A stretch of DNA of 64,000 nt from Phoronis australis (Eukaryota; Phoronida; Phoronidae): NCBI GenBank assembly GCA_002633005.1, contig NMRA01000538.1, forward strand, positions 131,679-195,678. Reading direction: 5' to 3'. Under the pieces are notes generated by a model. That model did not search any database, was not told where the DNA came from, and saw nothing but the letters and a program-made list of their open reading frames with translations. A program made the translations under genes and the position numbers. Each line of letters starts with the position of its first letter. Position 1 is the first letter of the stretch. This document shows positions 44,401-56,400 of this stretch, piece by piece.

Positions 44401-47400
44401 CCATTAACGTACTCAGATTGATTAAAAAAGAAAACAAGAAAAATGCAGAGCATCGAAATGCCCTCACGAATGCACCGCAAACGATGTGCTTCTAGGGGTG
44501 TTTATTTGGAACATAAAAATGGCCACTAGAAGGCGCAAAATACGTCAAATCCATCTGAAAACTGGTATGTGTCATCAAGGCTGTATACCAAATTTCAGAA
44601 CTTCTGGGAAACCGAGGAAACCAAAAAAAAATGAAATTGCTACTAGGAGGCTATAGACGCAAAAAACATAACTGCCACTAAGAAGCACCACGGTAGATGA
44701 AGTCATCGGAAAATCATCGTCAGACTTCCTCTTTACATTAGGAACATTCATGCCAATTTCCACAACCATCCTCAGAGTGGTTTGGGTGACAGAGGGGCAG
44801 ACGCCAAATAACAGGACTCGAAAACAGTAAAAATGGCCACTAGGTAGTGCAAAATACCACAAATCAAACCAAAAACCAATGAATAGCATCAGCTCACTAA
44901 TAGATGCCTATCTGCCAAATTTTATGAAAATCCGTTGAGGACCTTGAAAGATACAGAGGTAAAATTAAAAACTAAAAAAGCCACTATGAGGACACAGGTA
45001 GTCCCATTCATCTGAAAGACGTGGTCGTTTGTCAAGTTCATATAAATACACTTGCTTAATTTATAAAGATTCTGCAGAGNGCACCACAGTAGATGAAGTC
45101 ATCGGAAAATCGTCAGACTTCCTCTTTACATTAGGAACATACATGCCAATTTCCACAACCATCCTCAGAGTGGTTTGGGTGACAGAGGGGCAGACGCCAA
45201 ATAACAGGACTCGAAAACAGTAAAAATGGCCACCAGGTAGTGCAAAATACCACAAATCAAACCAAAAACCAATGAATAGCATCAGCTCACTAATAGATGC
45301 CTATCTGCCAAATTTTATGAAAATCCGTTGAGGACCTTGAAAGATACAGAGGTAAAATTAAAAACTAAAAAAGCCACTATGAGGACACCGGTAGTCCCAT
45401 TCATCTGAAAGACGTGGTCGTTTGTCAAGTTCATATAAATACACTTGCTTAATTTATAAAGATTCTGCAGAGGGTTTCGGAGATACAGCCATGGGCGTAA
45501 AAAGCTGCCACTAGGAGACGTCACAGTTGTCAAGGTTGTTGGAAAATCATCGTCAGCCCTCCTCTTCACATTAGGAACATACATGCCAATTTTCACAATC
45601 ATCCTTAGAGTGGTTTGGTTTACAGAGGGGCAGATGCCAAAAAACAGACTCGAAAACAGTCAAAATGGCCACTAGGTGGCGCAAAATGTCTCGAATTCAA
45701 CTGAAAACGGGACGATAGTGTCTCCTCACTAATAGATTCCAATTTTCTGAAAATCCGGTGACGACCTTTGAAGATACAGAGGTAAACGTAAAAAACTAAA
45801 ATTGATACTAGGGGATACACCAGCAAAATTCAATAAAGATCCTGTTGAGCGTTTAGGAGATAAAGCCATGGGCCCAAAAACAAAACAGCCACTAGGAGGC
45901 GCCACAGTATTTGAAGTCTTCGGAAAATCATCGTCAGCTGTTTTCTTCACAGTAAGAACATATATGCCAATTTTCAAAATCATCCCTAGAGCAGTTTGAC
46001 TGTTAGAAGGGCGGACGTCAAAAAACAGCCACTGGGTGGTGCAAAGTACATCGAATCTGTCCGAATACGTGAGGATGGCATCATCTCACTCATAGATGAC
46101 TAAATGCCAAATTTTATGAAAATCTGTTGAGGACCTCCGAAGATACAGAGGTAAGCGTAAAAAACTAAAATTGCCACTAGGGGGCACACCAGTAGTCAAA
46201 GAGGTCCGAAATTCATTGTCTTCTGCCGTCAGCTTTATAAGAACACATCTGCCAAATCTCATTAAGATCCTGTGAAGGGTTTAGGAGATAAAGCTGTGGG
46301 CGCATAAAAATCAAATTCTACAAGCTTTCCACTTTCAGAAATATCTGTACTTTTACTGAGTTAAAGGAGAATGCCACCCGATTTAATTAGTCTTCTTTAC
46401 CATCTTAATTGGAATCCACATCACCTCTAATACGATCGACCTCACCTTGCCGAGAGGTGTCGCGTTTACCTGTGAAGAAGGTGAGAAACAACGCAGCAAC
46501 GTAAGTGGTTCGTCTGCAGAGTGAATGCCACTATATTGCGGTGCATCGTTCCCGCTTGTCCGAACTATAAAGCTGCGAAGAAAGACTGAGGGTATACCGT
46601 TTTTTCGATTTCCTCGAGAGCCCGAAATGCTTAGAAGTGGCTCGCTGTAGTGAAGAATGAAAGGTACGCTGTTATTATAGCAAGCAAGAGGCCGTGAAAC
46701 ATCTCCGTGTCTGTGGCTGGCATTTCGTCAACAGTGATTTCTCTGATGAATTCCGGCTTACCAAAGAACTTAATCCATACATTCCGTTGCCTGTGCATGT
46801 TCACGGCGCTTCTCTAGTATTTCTTGATCAGTGTATTCAGGTTCCAACTGCTGTCTAAATCGATGCATTATAAAAGAAATTAGCCAATAGATTTTCTTCA
46901 TCAGTATTTAAACTAAGCCACAAGCATTAATTTGTAAATTGATCAGTCACTTTATGGCTTAGGCGTTGGGTTAACAAAACCCCTGTTAGCGTAGAATTTG
47001 TTTCATGAATGTATCTACTAATGGGCATACTTCCGGCTCAATACTGCTTTGCAGCCATTTCAAACAATACTTAGTGCATTCTCATTTCTTAAAATCTGCA
47101 GCTCTTACTGCGTATAGTTCAGAATGTGACGAACTCATCAAGATATTAACAGCCTAGTCCAATTACTTACGATCACATTTAGTAATTAATTTCTAACCCA
47201 GCAAACCAAATCCTTGACCATCTTGCACAAAAATAATGTTTATAGTCGTGTGACTTAGTGTTTTGTTCTAAAATTGAAATTTTTATGGGGATCGCCACAA
47301 CTTCTACAAACGGGAAACTCTTTAAGTGAAATTTCCAGATTCTGTTTCTTTATTTCACTTGTTTCACAAAAGCATGTCTGGAACTTTCTGAGTTATCAAT

Positions 47401-50400
47401 TTTGACACAGCTTTTTAATTTAAATGGCCTCATCAGAAAATCTCAGACATACTTTTGAAACTATTGGCAAAGCAAAGCAGACTTTGGAAGTAGTGATAAT
47501 CCAAGTCAACATGATTTCATGAAAAAACAGACTGTAGGATGCAAGAAAAATGTCCAGTTTGGTTAACATCATAACATATCTCATAAATGACTGATCGTAT
47601 ACATAACAAAACTTTTAGATATTGTACATCGTGCACTATTTTCCTAAACGGTATTAAGAATTGTTCTAAAATGTTCTTCTTTTGCATGATCAAATATATA
47701 GGACTTATGATGCAATTTTCATGAACACTAACGTAATCACAGGCTGCATAATACGAAAACAAACTGACATTTCAGAAAACTGTTTAACAGCAGTTTTGAG
47801 AACTCGCATTGAATAATTATATAAAATAAAATGTGATTTATTTTTATACTATCATTTTGGTACCGGTACCGAATCTGTTTTTCTTTTTTGGTAAATTTTA
47901 CTAAAACGTCACCAGGTCATGTGACCCAATTAATGGCAGATTGGTTAAAAGTAAAAATCAAACTCTACAGACTTTCTGCTTTTGCCGAGTTAAAATAAAT
48001 AATTTAGTTTGTAGATGTTGCGCTAAATGTGCAAACTCAGACCAAAAAGGTCCTACATAACCTTTTAAACTCTTTCAACCAAAACAATAATGCTGAATTA
48101 CTACATTCAACCCCTTAGAGCATATTCTATGGGCAAGACAAAAATCAGTGCAGAGTCCTGGATTCCCGTGCTATATAAAAATACAAGACCACCTTTTATA
48201 AACGAGGACTTTGTATTTGCTGGATATTTCGATCTCCGGGGAGGAACTAATTATGAAATTAAAAGATGACAAAACCAGCTCTCTGTGAACAGACCAAGAC
48301 AGCATTTTCTATTACAATTCCAATCCTTTTAGCATAGAATCAATTATCAGATTAACGTGCATTTTGAGAAAGCAGCGCGGCCTAGTGGGATAAGTGTCTG
48401 CTAGCTTCCTTTACTGAAGGTCGTGGGTTCAAGTCCCACTTGGGCACACTGCTAAACCCTTGACGACTCAGGTATATAACTTCTCAGCTTTGTTTTAACT
48501 ATATATAAACAAAGCGTAAAAATGGTTCCAGGAGATCAGTGCAATGGGCCCACATGAGCGGCATGTCCACATCTGGTGCAATGTGTACCAGGCCTCCAGC
48601 AATTCTTTTTTGCACGTCCATTTTAAAAATTATTTTCAAATCATGTCTACTCAGTTTGGAGAATTTCAAATATTTGTATAACTATTTGATCAAATCAAAG
48701 AGTCTACTGGAACTACAGTACAAATTCTCCAATTTGAGACAGTCTCTAAAATTTGGGATACCGAAATTCAAGAATTTCCTCGATTCTGAAGATTGGAAAA
48801 TGGTGTATTTTGGCATTCATCGTATTTAGCAATTACGCGACAGTTTTGTAATGAACATACTATACGAATTGGCTTAGCAATTAATAAAATAGTCGAAAAA
48901 GCCACCAATTTAACATGTTTATACATCCTTATAGTGTGTTGATAGCTTGTTTTGATCATAATTCTTGAATTTTGGACAGTCAACGTTGTATATTTCAAGA
49001 ATTTGGTAAAATGTCCAACGTCAAGCAAAATTAATTATCACTGTCTCAAAACTAGAGAATTTTAGCATTCTGTGTGACAATAAACAACCAATAAAAACAT
49101 GCCATACTTACCATTCGGATCAAAAGTCTTGGGGATCTTAAACTTTGTGAAGAAGGCAGGCACCCTGCATTTCAGCCTTCCACAGGAACAATAATTCTCC
49201 ACTTTACAATCATTTCTGCTGCCCATTCTAGACTCCATGTGTACGTAGGAGTCTAACCGGTGTCTTTGAACAGCTGGAGGCTCGGCTGCGATGCACAAAA
49301 CAAAAAAAAAGTTTAAATGATTGGATGGGAGGGTTCATTCAGATCTAGCTTCTCTTTTAAGTGATGCATATAATTAGCTGAGAATGCTTCTATTTACAAC
49401 ATAGAGAATCCTACAGGAGTCTCAAAATCCTACACAAGTGTCGCGATTTTGATGAAATTTCCAAGAAGTTTTGCCCATGTCATAAATTTGAGTCGAGTGT
49501 AGGATTCGTTTTCTCACATGAACTGTAAAATTGATCTTTTCTGCTGAAAAACTCAACATGTTTAAAACTTTCAACCACACAATGTAGCTTTTGTAAAAAC
49601 ACACTTGCGCATTATAAAGTAATTCAATTACTTCTTTTTATAGTTTTGTTTTACGCTTAACAATTGTAAATTGCATTCAGCTTTCATAGCAAATATTCAA
49701 GTTAGAATCCAATTGTCTTTGAAGTTGTAATTTTAAAATTTTAAAAATGTTAAAAATAACAGTCAGCAAGGCTACCTTGCGTGAGCACTGAATTGACCTT
49801 GAGACAGCAGATCTAAACTGAGTCTCGCCGCGTTTCTTGAGTTGGGGCTCGTCTCCGAACGTGGATATGGAATTCAACGCGGCCAAAGATGGGCCCATAT
49901 AAGAAGTTGTTTGCATGTCCTTCTGACTGGGAGTACGTACAGTTGCGACACACGATTTGTCAATCACAAGCTTGTCATGTTCTCGGAATTCCAGCATTGT
50001 TTATTTGGCGCGCATTTGGTTGTTTTAGTGTTCTGCAGACGATAAAATGTAAGGCGTATGGATTTCTACTTTGCACTACATTGTGATTCGCCTATGTAAT
50101 ATACAAAATTATGTACTCAGTGTTATTAACCAGTCATGTCGTAACACATTCCAGGTCATGTGAGAACACCTCATAAGAAACAGTAATTACCCTCACTACT
50201 GACCTAGCGAATCCTAGCTTCTTTGATGAGCCCCCTAATGAGAATAAAATGAGGACAGAACCCTGCTTGGGCTGACCACCTGGCTGCAGAAATTCAAAAG
50301 ATTTCAAAGATTTCTCCAAAGCAATTCTTATTTCATTTAAAGGAAATGTTTACGGCATGTTGGCTACACTGTACCTGCAAGAGATTAAAAGGGAAAGCAA

Positions 50401-53400
50401 ATTAAATGTTCTTGGCATTGCCTTCACCAAAATTGCAGATCCCTGGTTGTTCAGATATTCATCATGCAAATTTACTGTTCCCTGATGTGTATATATTGTC
50501 CATGTGCCATCTTGGTTCAGTGCATCAAACCTATTGAGCAAACGTGAATGACCTGTACTTTTGAGCGAGCAGGACCGTCGTTTTCAACAGGGAAAAGAAT
50601 TCAGAAGCAAGAGATGGACCTCTTCCAGAGGGCCTTAACTTCCCTTTCTATTATTCATGCCAAGTAGACAGTAATGAACACAGAATATTGAACCTTCAAG
50701 ATAAAAAGAGACCAATGTTGTTACTTGTGCAACCTTTTTACCTTTAAATTTTTTCACATAAGTCCGTTGTTTGCTTTAAATGTTTGATATTTTAAGGAAA
50801 ATGTACATCACAAAACTCGACCGGTAACATCTCTTAAATTATCAGTCTCAAATATCACCTTTGTGAACCCATGACATATCAAACTGAGTAGCCATAATAA
50901 GGCTATATTATACAATGTCCCTGTGTTTTTGTAAATTTGAATACACGCAGCTTAAGGAAAGTTGTAACTTGTTATAGGTATGGGTTGTTGTCTAAAAAGC
51001 ATTCAGTCAATTTTAAGACAATTTTAGACACTTTACTCACAGCACCACCTTCAGAAAAATTAACAACTACATCAACATGTCCATTGCAAAATGGCGTCGA
51101 TCGACTTATGATATGTAATTGGTCAAGGGCAACAAATTTGATGGATAACATTTGTCGTTTTTTGATAATTAAGAACTATATTACAATTATCATATGGTAT
51201 CTACTAGTGAAACGCCTGAATTTCATTTGAGTTCTCCAAGTACATGTAAAGAATCCTACACAGACTACCTCATTGGTCAGGTTTGGACAACTGACCCGCT
51301 AACCTTAAGCTCTGCAGTTATCTTCAAAGGAACTATCCAGCTTCAGTTGATGTCATCCTTCTCTGGAGATTATTAATCAGGCACGAAAATTGTTCATCAT
51401 AAACATGGTTGTAAATACTGGGGGGAAGAATAATATTGTTTAAATTTTCATTTTGAAAATTTTTAAAAACATATATGAAAAGTTTGTGAAAAGTAGACAT
51501 AGTTTGGTTTTTGAATTCTGAAAACAGACGAGAAATGTGGCTTTTATAAGATAAAACCAAGAAGAATCAACAGCCAATATTCTGCTTCATTGATTCTCTG
51601 TGCAGGCAACTTGTTTGTAACATTATGTGCCAATTACCATGGGTCATAAACCAGCAGATAGAAATTGAGGAAAGCCTAATGTCATCTTACAATTATGGGC
51701 ATGTGAAAAAAGTCCGATTCCATGAATTCCTTTTTCCGTTATCGTAGAAAATCAGAGTCTCTATGAATGCAAGTTGACGTAAATTGAGACAGCAAAGTGA
51801 AGAGTCCACACAGTGCAACCACTAACATTATCCTCTGTATCTCAGTCCCTAAACATAAGAACCTGGTCATAAAAGTAAACAAACTATGGCTTAAGCTGCT
51901 CATACCACAGAATTAGCTTTGCAAATGGATTGCAACAGGATATGACTGACAATGGCATAAAAACAGAATGTAGATAAAAATGGCTTTAGGTTAATGAAAA
52001 ATCTATCCCAATCCAATTACACTGAACATCCGTTTATTTATCTCTAACATAGAGACAAAGCAAACTTTAACAGGAAATGTCAAGAAAGTTGTCAACAAGC
52101 AATCATTAAGCAATTAGAAAACTGCTTAAGCACAGAAGTGGAGATAATGCCATCTCAATGAAAAAGATTAGTCAATCATAATCAAAAAACAAAACCAGCT
52201 GACATGTACACTCATATTACAATCTGTCAAACTTATCACTTGCAATGAAATCAGCAGTTCAGTAAAAAGACTTTCACAGTATTGTGCATTCTGTGGAACT
52301 TGTCCAGTGGCTGTAACTATTCAAGATTCATTAACCAAAATACGGTAGTATTTGGCAGAGTTACGCCCCCACTGATGACCCCCAACTGTAAGTATACATG
52401 TTCAAGCTTTTGCAGTTATTTTTCTGATATGAAAAGTAAACGTGGGATGAAAATGTACAAAAAATCATCTTTAATTGGGTGATAATTATCAACTTCCAAA
52501 CATCCTTCCTTTCTGTTACCAAAGAAACTTTTTTCTAGTTTTTCTTCTGTGAATATGGTTTTGTTTTTGATTAAAATGATGATTGAACAATATATGCGTG
52601 TCATTTTTCTTAATTACCGTTTCTAAACCTTATACTCTAGGCACTGCAAATTGTCCTCTTTGTTACTGTCGACAGTTAACTGATGATTGACAGCTAAGCA
52701 CAATATCCTGAATAACATTCACCTTTTGAGATAAATGAGTTACGTAACCACTTAATAGTCCCATTGTTGAGTTTTGTGCACTTTGTTAAGGTGTTCTCAC
52801 ATTAGTTAGTTTTCAGTCCAGAACATAATTAAGACCATCACGACAATCCATTGTATCAAATCATCATCTTTCTCACTAGATCGCTTCATCGTACTCGAGA
52901 TGTCGCTACGCTGTATCGCAATACAGACGGACAACAAATGACACTTCTATTCTTATTTTGAGACATGCTTAACTTTAACCATAAGGTGTTATGGGCGTGA
53001 TAGACTGGCCAGAAAATGCTCCCCTCATTTTTGGGTCGGTCAAAATTCCTGAGTAAACCACATGCCAGGTTTGGCAGGTAACATGCCATTTCACACTAAT
53101 ACACATTAGCTGATGGCATTAAGACAAGAGTTGCCTAACGGAACAACACGTCTGTTTTCACTTTTTCGCTCTTCTGGCGATTTAAACTAATAGAAGATTC
53201 GAAATTTTCATAAAATTTTACCCTCTACATGTCACTTCATAAATATCGGTGAAGTTTTAGCTGAGGTCTCTTCAGTCAGATCAGCTGAGTTTAAAGTAAT
53301 TTTTAGTGTTACTACGTGACAAAGCGGTTTCCTTTGTTTTGAATTTTATATCCATTAAGAATTTAATTTACACTTATAATTTCAAAGTAAATAAACAGAA

Positions 53401-56400
53401 ATTAGTATGGAATATCAGTAAACCTGAGTTACAATTCCTGAGTTAAAATTCCTGAGAAAGTAACAAATTTCACAAATTTATGAATCTGCAACGGTCTAAT
53501 TTTCGCAGTGCCACAGTATTCTAAGTAATTCGTTTTCGTGGGAGTCGTGAGCACATGTGTGAGCTGTAAAGTTTTGTCGTTTTTTGCCGTTTCAAAATGA
53601 GAGCGACGGGTGACCGTGTTCAAGCACGTACATTTTTGTCGTAAAGCAAAAATCCCGATGGAATGACACTGAAAATGTTGAAAATTTACCAAAAGTTTTT
53701 GCTTCAAAATTTCATCTAAATTACACGAGAATTACTGAAAAAAGGTTTTTTATGGTCTTGGTGAAGGAAATGTTTGTAAGTAAAATCAACTTACTCAGAA
53801 ACCAGAGGTTTAAGAGTTTGAATGTTTTGAACTGTGTTCTACAGTTCTTTATCAACAAATGGTGCGGGGCGTCTTGGTTTCCGGTCATTCTGTTCTCCGG
53901 AAGTAGTATGGCATCATAGATGAGCGGAAGTTGCAAACCTTGATCACTATTCATGGAGGACTTGTTGGTTTTGATGTATATGGATTCTTTGATCTTTCCA
54001 GAGAACCAGTTTCCACTTTGGCCAAATTGTCAAAAAAGTGCTGTACTGTGTAAACTTAATGTTGGCAGTGTTACTGGTAAATTTTGCCGCTGAAAAGTGA
54101 ATATTGTGTTGAAGTTCAAGGCATCTCACCATTCACTTAAAAGTAATTCCATTGCCAGACCAGGCATAATTAACATGTTTATTGCCCCCCACAGCCGCAC
54201 GGGGAATGAACTATTGAAATCGCTGATAAAAGTGTGTCAAGTTCATAGTCCCTGTAACCCCTTAGATTCTGTCACGATCATTTCGCGTTATGCTGCGTGT
54301 AAAAGAGTATAAAAAGATATTGCATTTTGATTTCAGATTTCCTATTAAAAATTAATATTTCATTTTATAAGTCAGATTGCCCGCACAGTTTTTGTTCTTT
54401 GTAGATTAATAGGCAATGTCATGGTTCAGAAGTTTAACTTTTAAAATACATCAACTTAAACTTCAGGTTAAACTGTTATGGTATATTGTTGTTTCACTCT
54501 TTAGAATATTTGCAAGTACAATTTGCCATTGCGTGGTTTCTAGAACTATTCTAACACACTATAAAGTCAGTTGAATGTGTCATATGAGTTAAAAGTAGTC
54601 ACAAACGTTGTCAGGAAAAGACTGGGAATAGTTCAATGTTAATAAATTTCAAGGGGTTGCCAACAATGTGGCACAAAGCTCAATATCATGCATCATGTCA
54701 AAAGCCATGAGCACCAATGCTCACTGGCCATAAGGCAGCTTAAGCAGATGATGACAGAATGAATCCCACTGGATTTTCCAAGTGGCAGTCTCTACATATC
54801 CCATGTTCCATCGGTTTTTTACTCCTGTGAACAAGACCTTTGCAGACATAGTTTTATCAACATAACACATGCATTTTTATTGGCTTAGAAAACATTAACG
54901 CCCATGCCCCTATAAGCACCCCCCACGCGTTTTCAGACTTCGCTAAAATAAGCGCCCACCCCATGAATGTGTGCACGCAAAAAATACCTTCCCTATAGTT
55001 TTGAAATTCTACAGTAACGTCTTCAATTTATCAATATGATTCGACTGTGACTATACACATCAATCTTCCGCCACGCCTCAAAAAGAATGCACAAGTTTTG
55101 CTGATCTTGCGAGAAACATGTCCCATTATGGTCTGGTTTTTCAGAACAGCTGCAGCGTAGTTGTCAAAGGGATTGTATTGTATCTTCTCTCTCAACAGGA
55201 ATACAAATTACTTTGTACACGTGAAAGCTGTGAATCGAAAACTAATAAAAACTTGACCGATGATAAAAACATGTGACGAGGAAGCGCGCGCTACATACCT
55301 GTCATCAAAGACATTAGTCATCAGAAACTATCCACTGATCAAAAGGGTAGCATAGCATCGACAATGAATAAATAAATATTGGCACTAATTTCTGAAAGTT
55401 TCTAATATCGTAAAAACGTTTGCATTATTTTCATGAGGAATTATTTAATTAATCATAATCATGATAGTCAGCACGTCCGCACCCTTCACCCCAGAACCTC
55501 CTCAAAAATAACTTTTAGACTGTCACGCATCCAGTCACCCGGCGACTCACCGAGACAATTCTCGAACGTTTTTCACAGATGACATCAACAAGTGCTGAAT
55601 AAGACACGTTCTGCTTTACTGCTTGCATTAATTTCTTAAGCTACAATGCACACCTAGATTGTTACATTGCCTTTACTCTGGCAAATGAAATCTGATGACA
55701 CGCACGCCCTCGCTCACTCACACACATGCAGACGAACTTCAAAACAAACGTCACATGACAACAACGTGTGTTCGTTCAATACAGTAGAATTCGATGAACA
55801 AATTTTACAGACTATCAGCCGAAAACACATTGGCTACTTTTTGGAAACTAAATACACCTAGTATACCAAAATATAACAACAAAGAAGCAGAAAATGGGAT
55901 GAGTTTCCTCAGAAATAGGGACATTTTGAACAGCCAATTGTAATTCAATAAGTTTTAATTACTCAAACCTCCCTATAGCCTTTGTGAACTTACTTATGGA
56001 TGTAACATTACATCCTTCATCCATGCTGCTCGTCGAGTGTTGAACATAGAGAAAACTTTTCTTGCGTTCAGCAGTACACCAAGCACTGCAGGACATGTCC
56101 GACTTGCAACACACTACGTGCAAAGTTAAACAGTCATGTATCTTTCCTCCTTAACAATCAAACGTATTCAATAGCAGTCACCATTTACAGCAAAACGAAC
56201 AGCACACTGATAACTGCTTCAGAAAAGTTCAGTGGAATGCATAGTGATATTTTGCTGGATTTCAAATGAGTATGGCGTCCATAACACCACATGTTGTTGA
56301 ATACCTTCTGTTCCTCGCTTAGGTTAGCATCCCACTGATGTCACTGAATAAAAAACAGCATGACGCAGGTTTCGAAGACTTAACGGAGGCTATCTTTCAT

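Larger units (their letters stand above)
44460..46330. repeat. CTCF-like repeat array C (A-B-C higher-order repeat)
   Basis: Same family as array B. Cores lie near 44523 (C), 44674 (B), 44837 (C), 44981 (A), 45230 (C), 45374 (A), 45508 (B), 45669 (C), 45805 (A, decayed), 45889 (B), 46029 (C) and 46174 (A). The order A-B-C is kept from 45374 on. The cores at 45669-45682 and 46174-46187 fit the CTCF consensus in full. The head segment CTTCTAGGGGTGTTTATT matches the start of array B. Part of the array is doubled by D3 around the N at 45080. Confidence 0.85.
43218..49111. other. CNG intron with repeats, a THAP remnant and a tRNA-like sequence
   Basis: Contents in order: R3 repeat 43405-43630; diverged R6-linked segment 44085-44290; CTCF-like array C 44460-46330 with duplication D3; R6 46310-46360; THAP remnant 46520-46835; R5 piece 46855-46970; R6 47885-47995; tRNA-like sequence 48372-48450; R4 48735-49075. 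I recognise nothing else in between. Confidence 0.5.

Noticed and set aside
44575-45983. Several overlapping open frames of 68-104 codons
   Set aside because: The same repeat by-products as in array B; near-identical versions come from duplication D3.
48372-48450. A functional tRNA gene
   Set aside because: The acceptor strands do not pair and there is no regular anticodon arm. Only the T arm and box elements are intact.
50350-50541. Minus-strand frame containing [20 protein letters not shown] with possible splice borders
   Set aside because: The phases (2 in, 0 out) cannot be inserted between CNG exons 2 and 3, and I recognise no family.
55486-55625. Minus-strand frame [20 protein letters not shown]... 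ending at CTCG/GTGAGT as another CNG first exon
   Set aside because: It ends in phase 0, while exon 3 needs phase 1. With no other partner exon the support is too weak.
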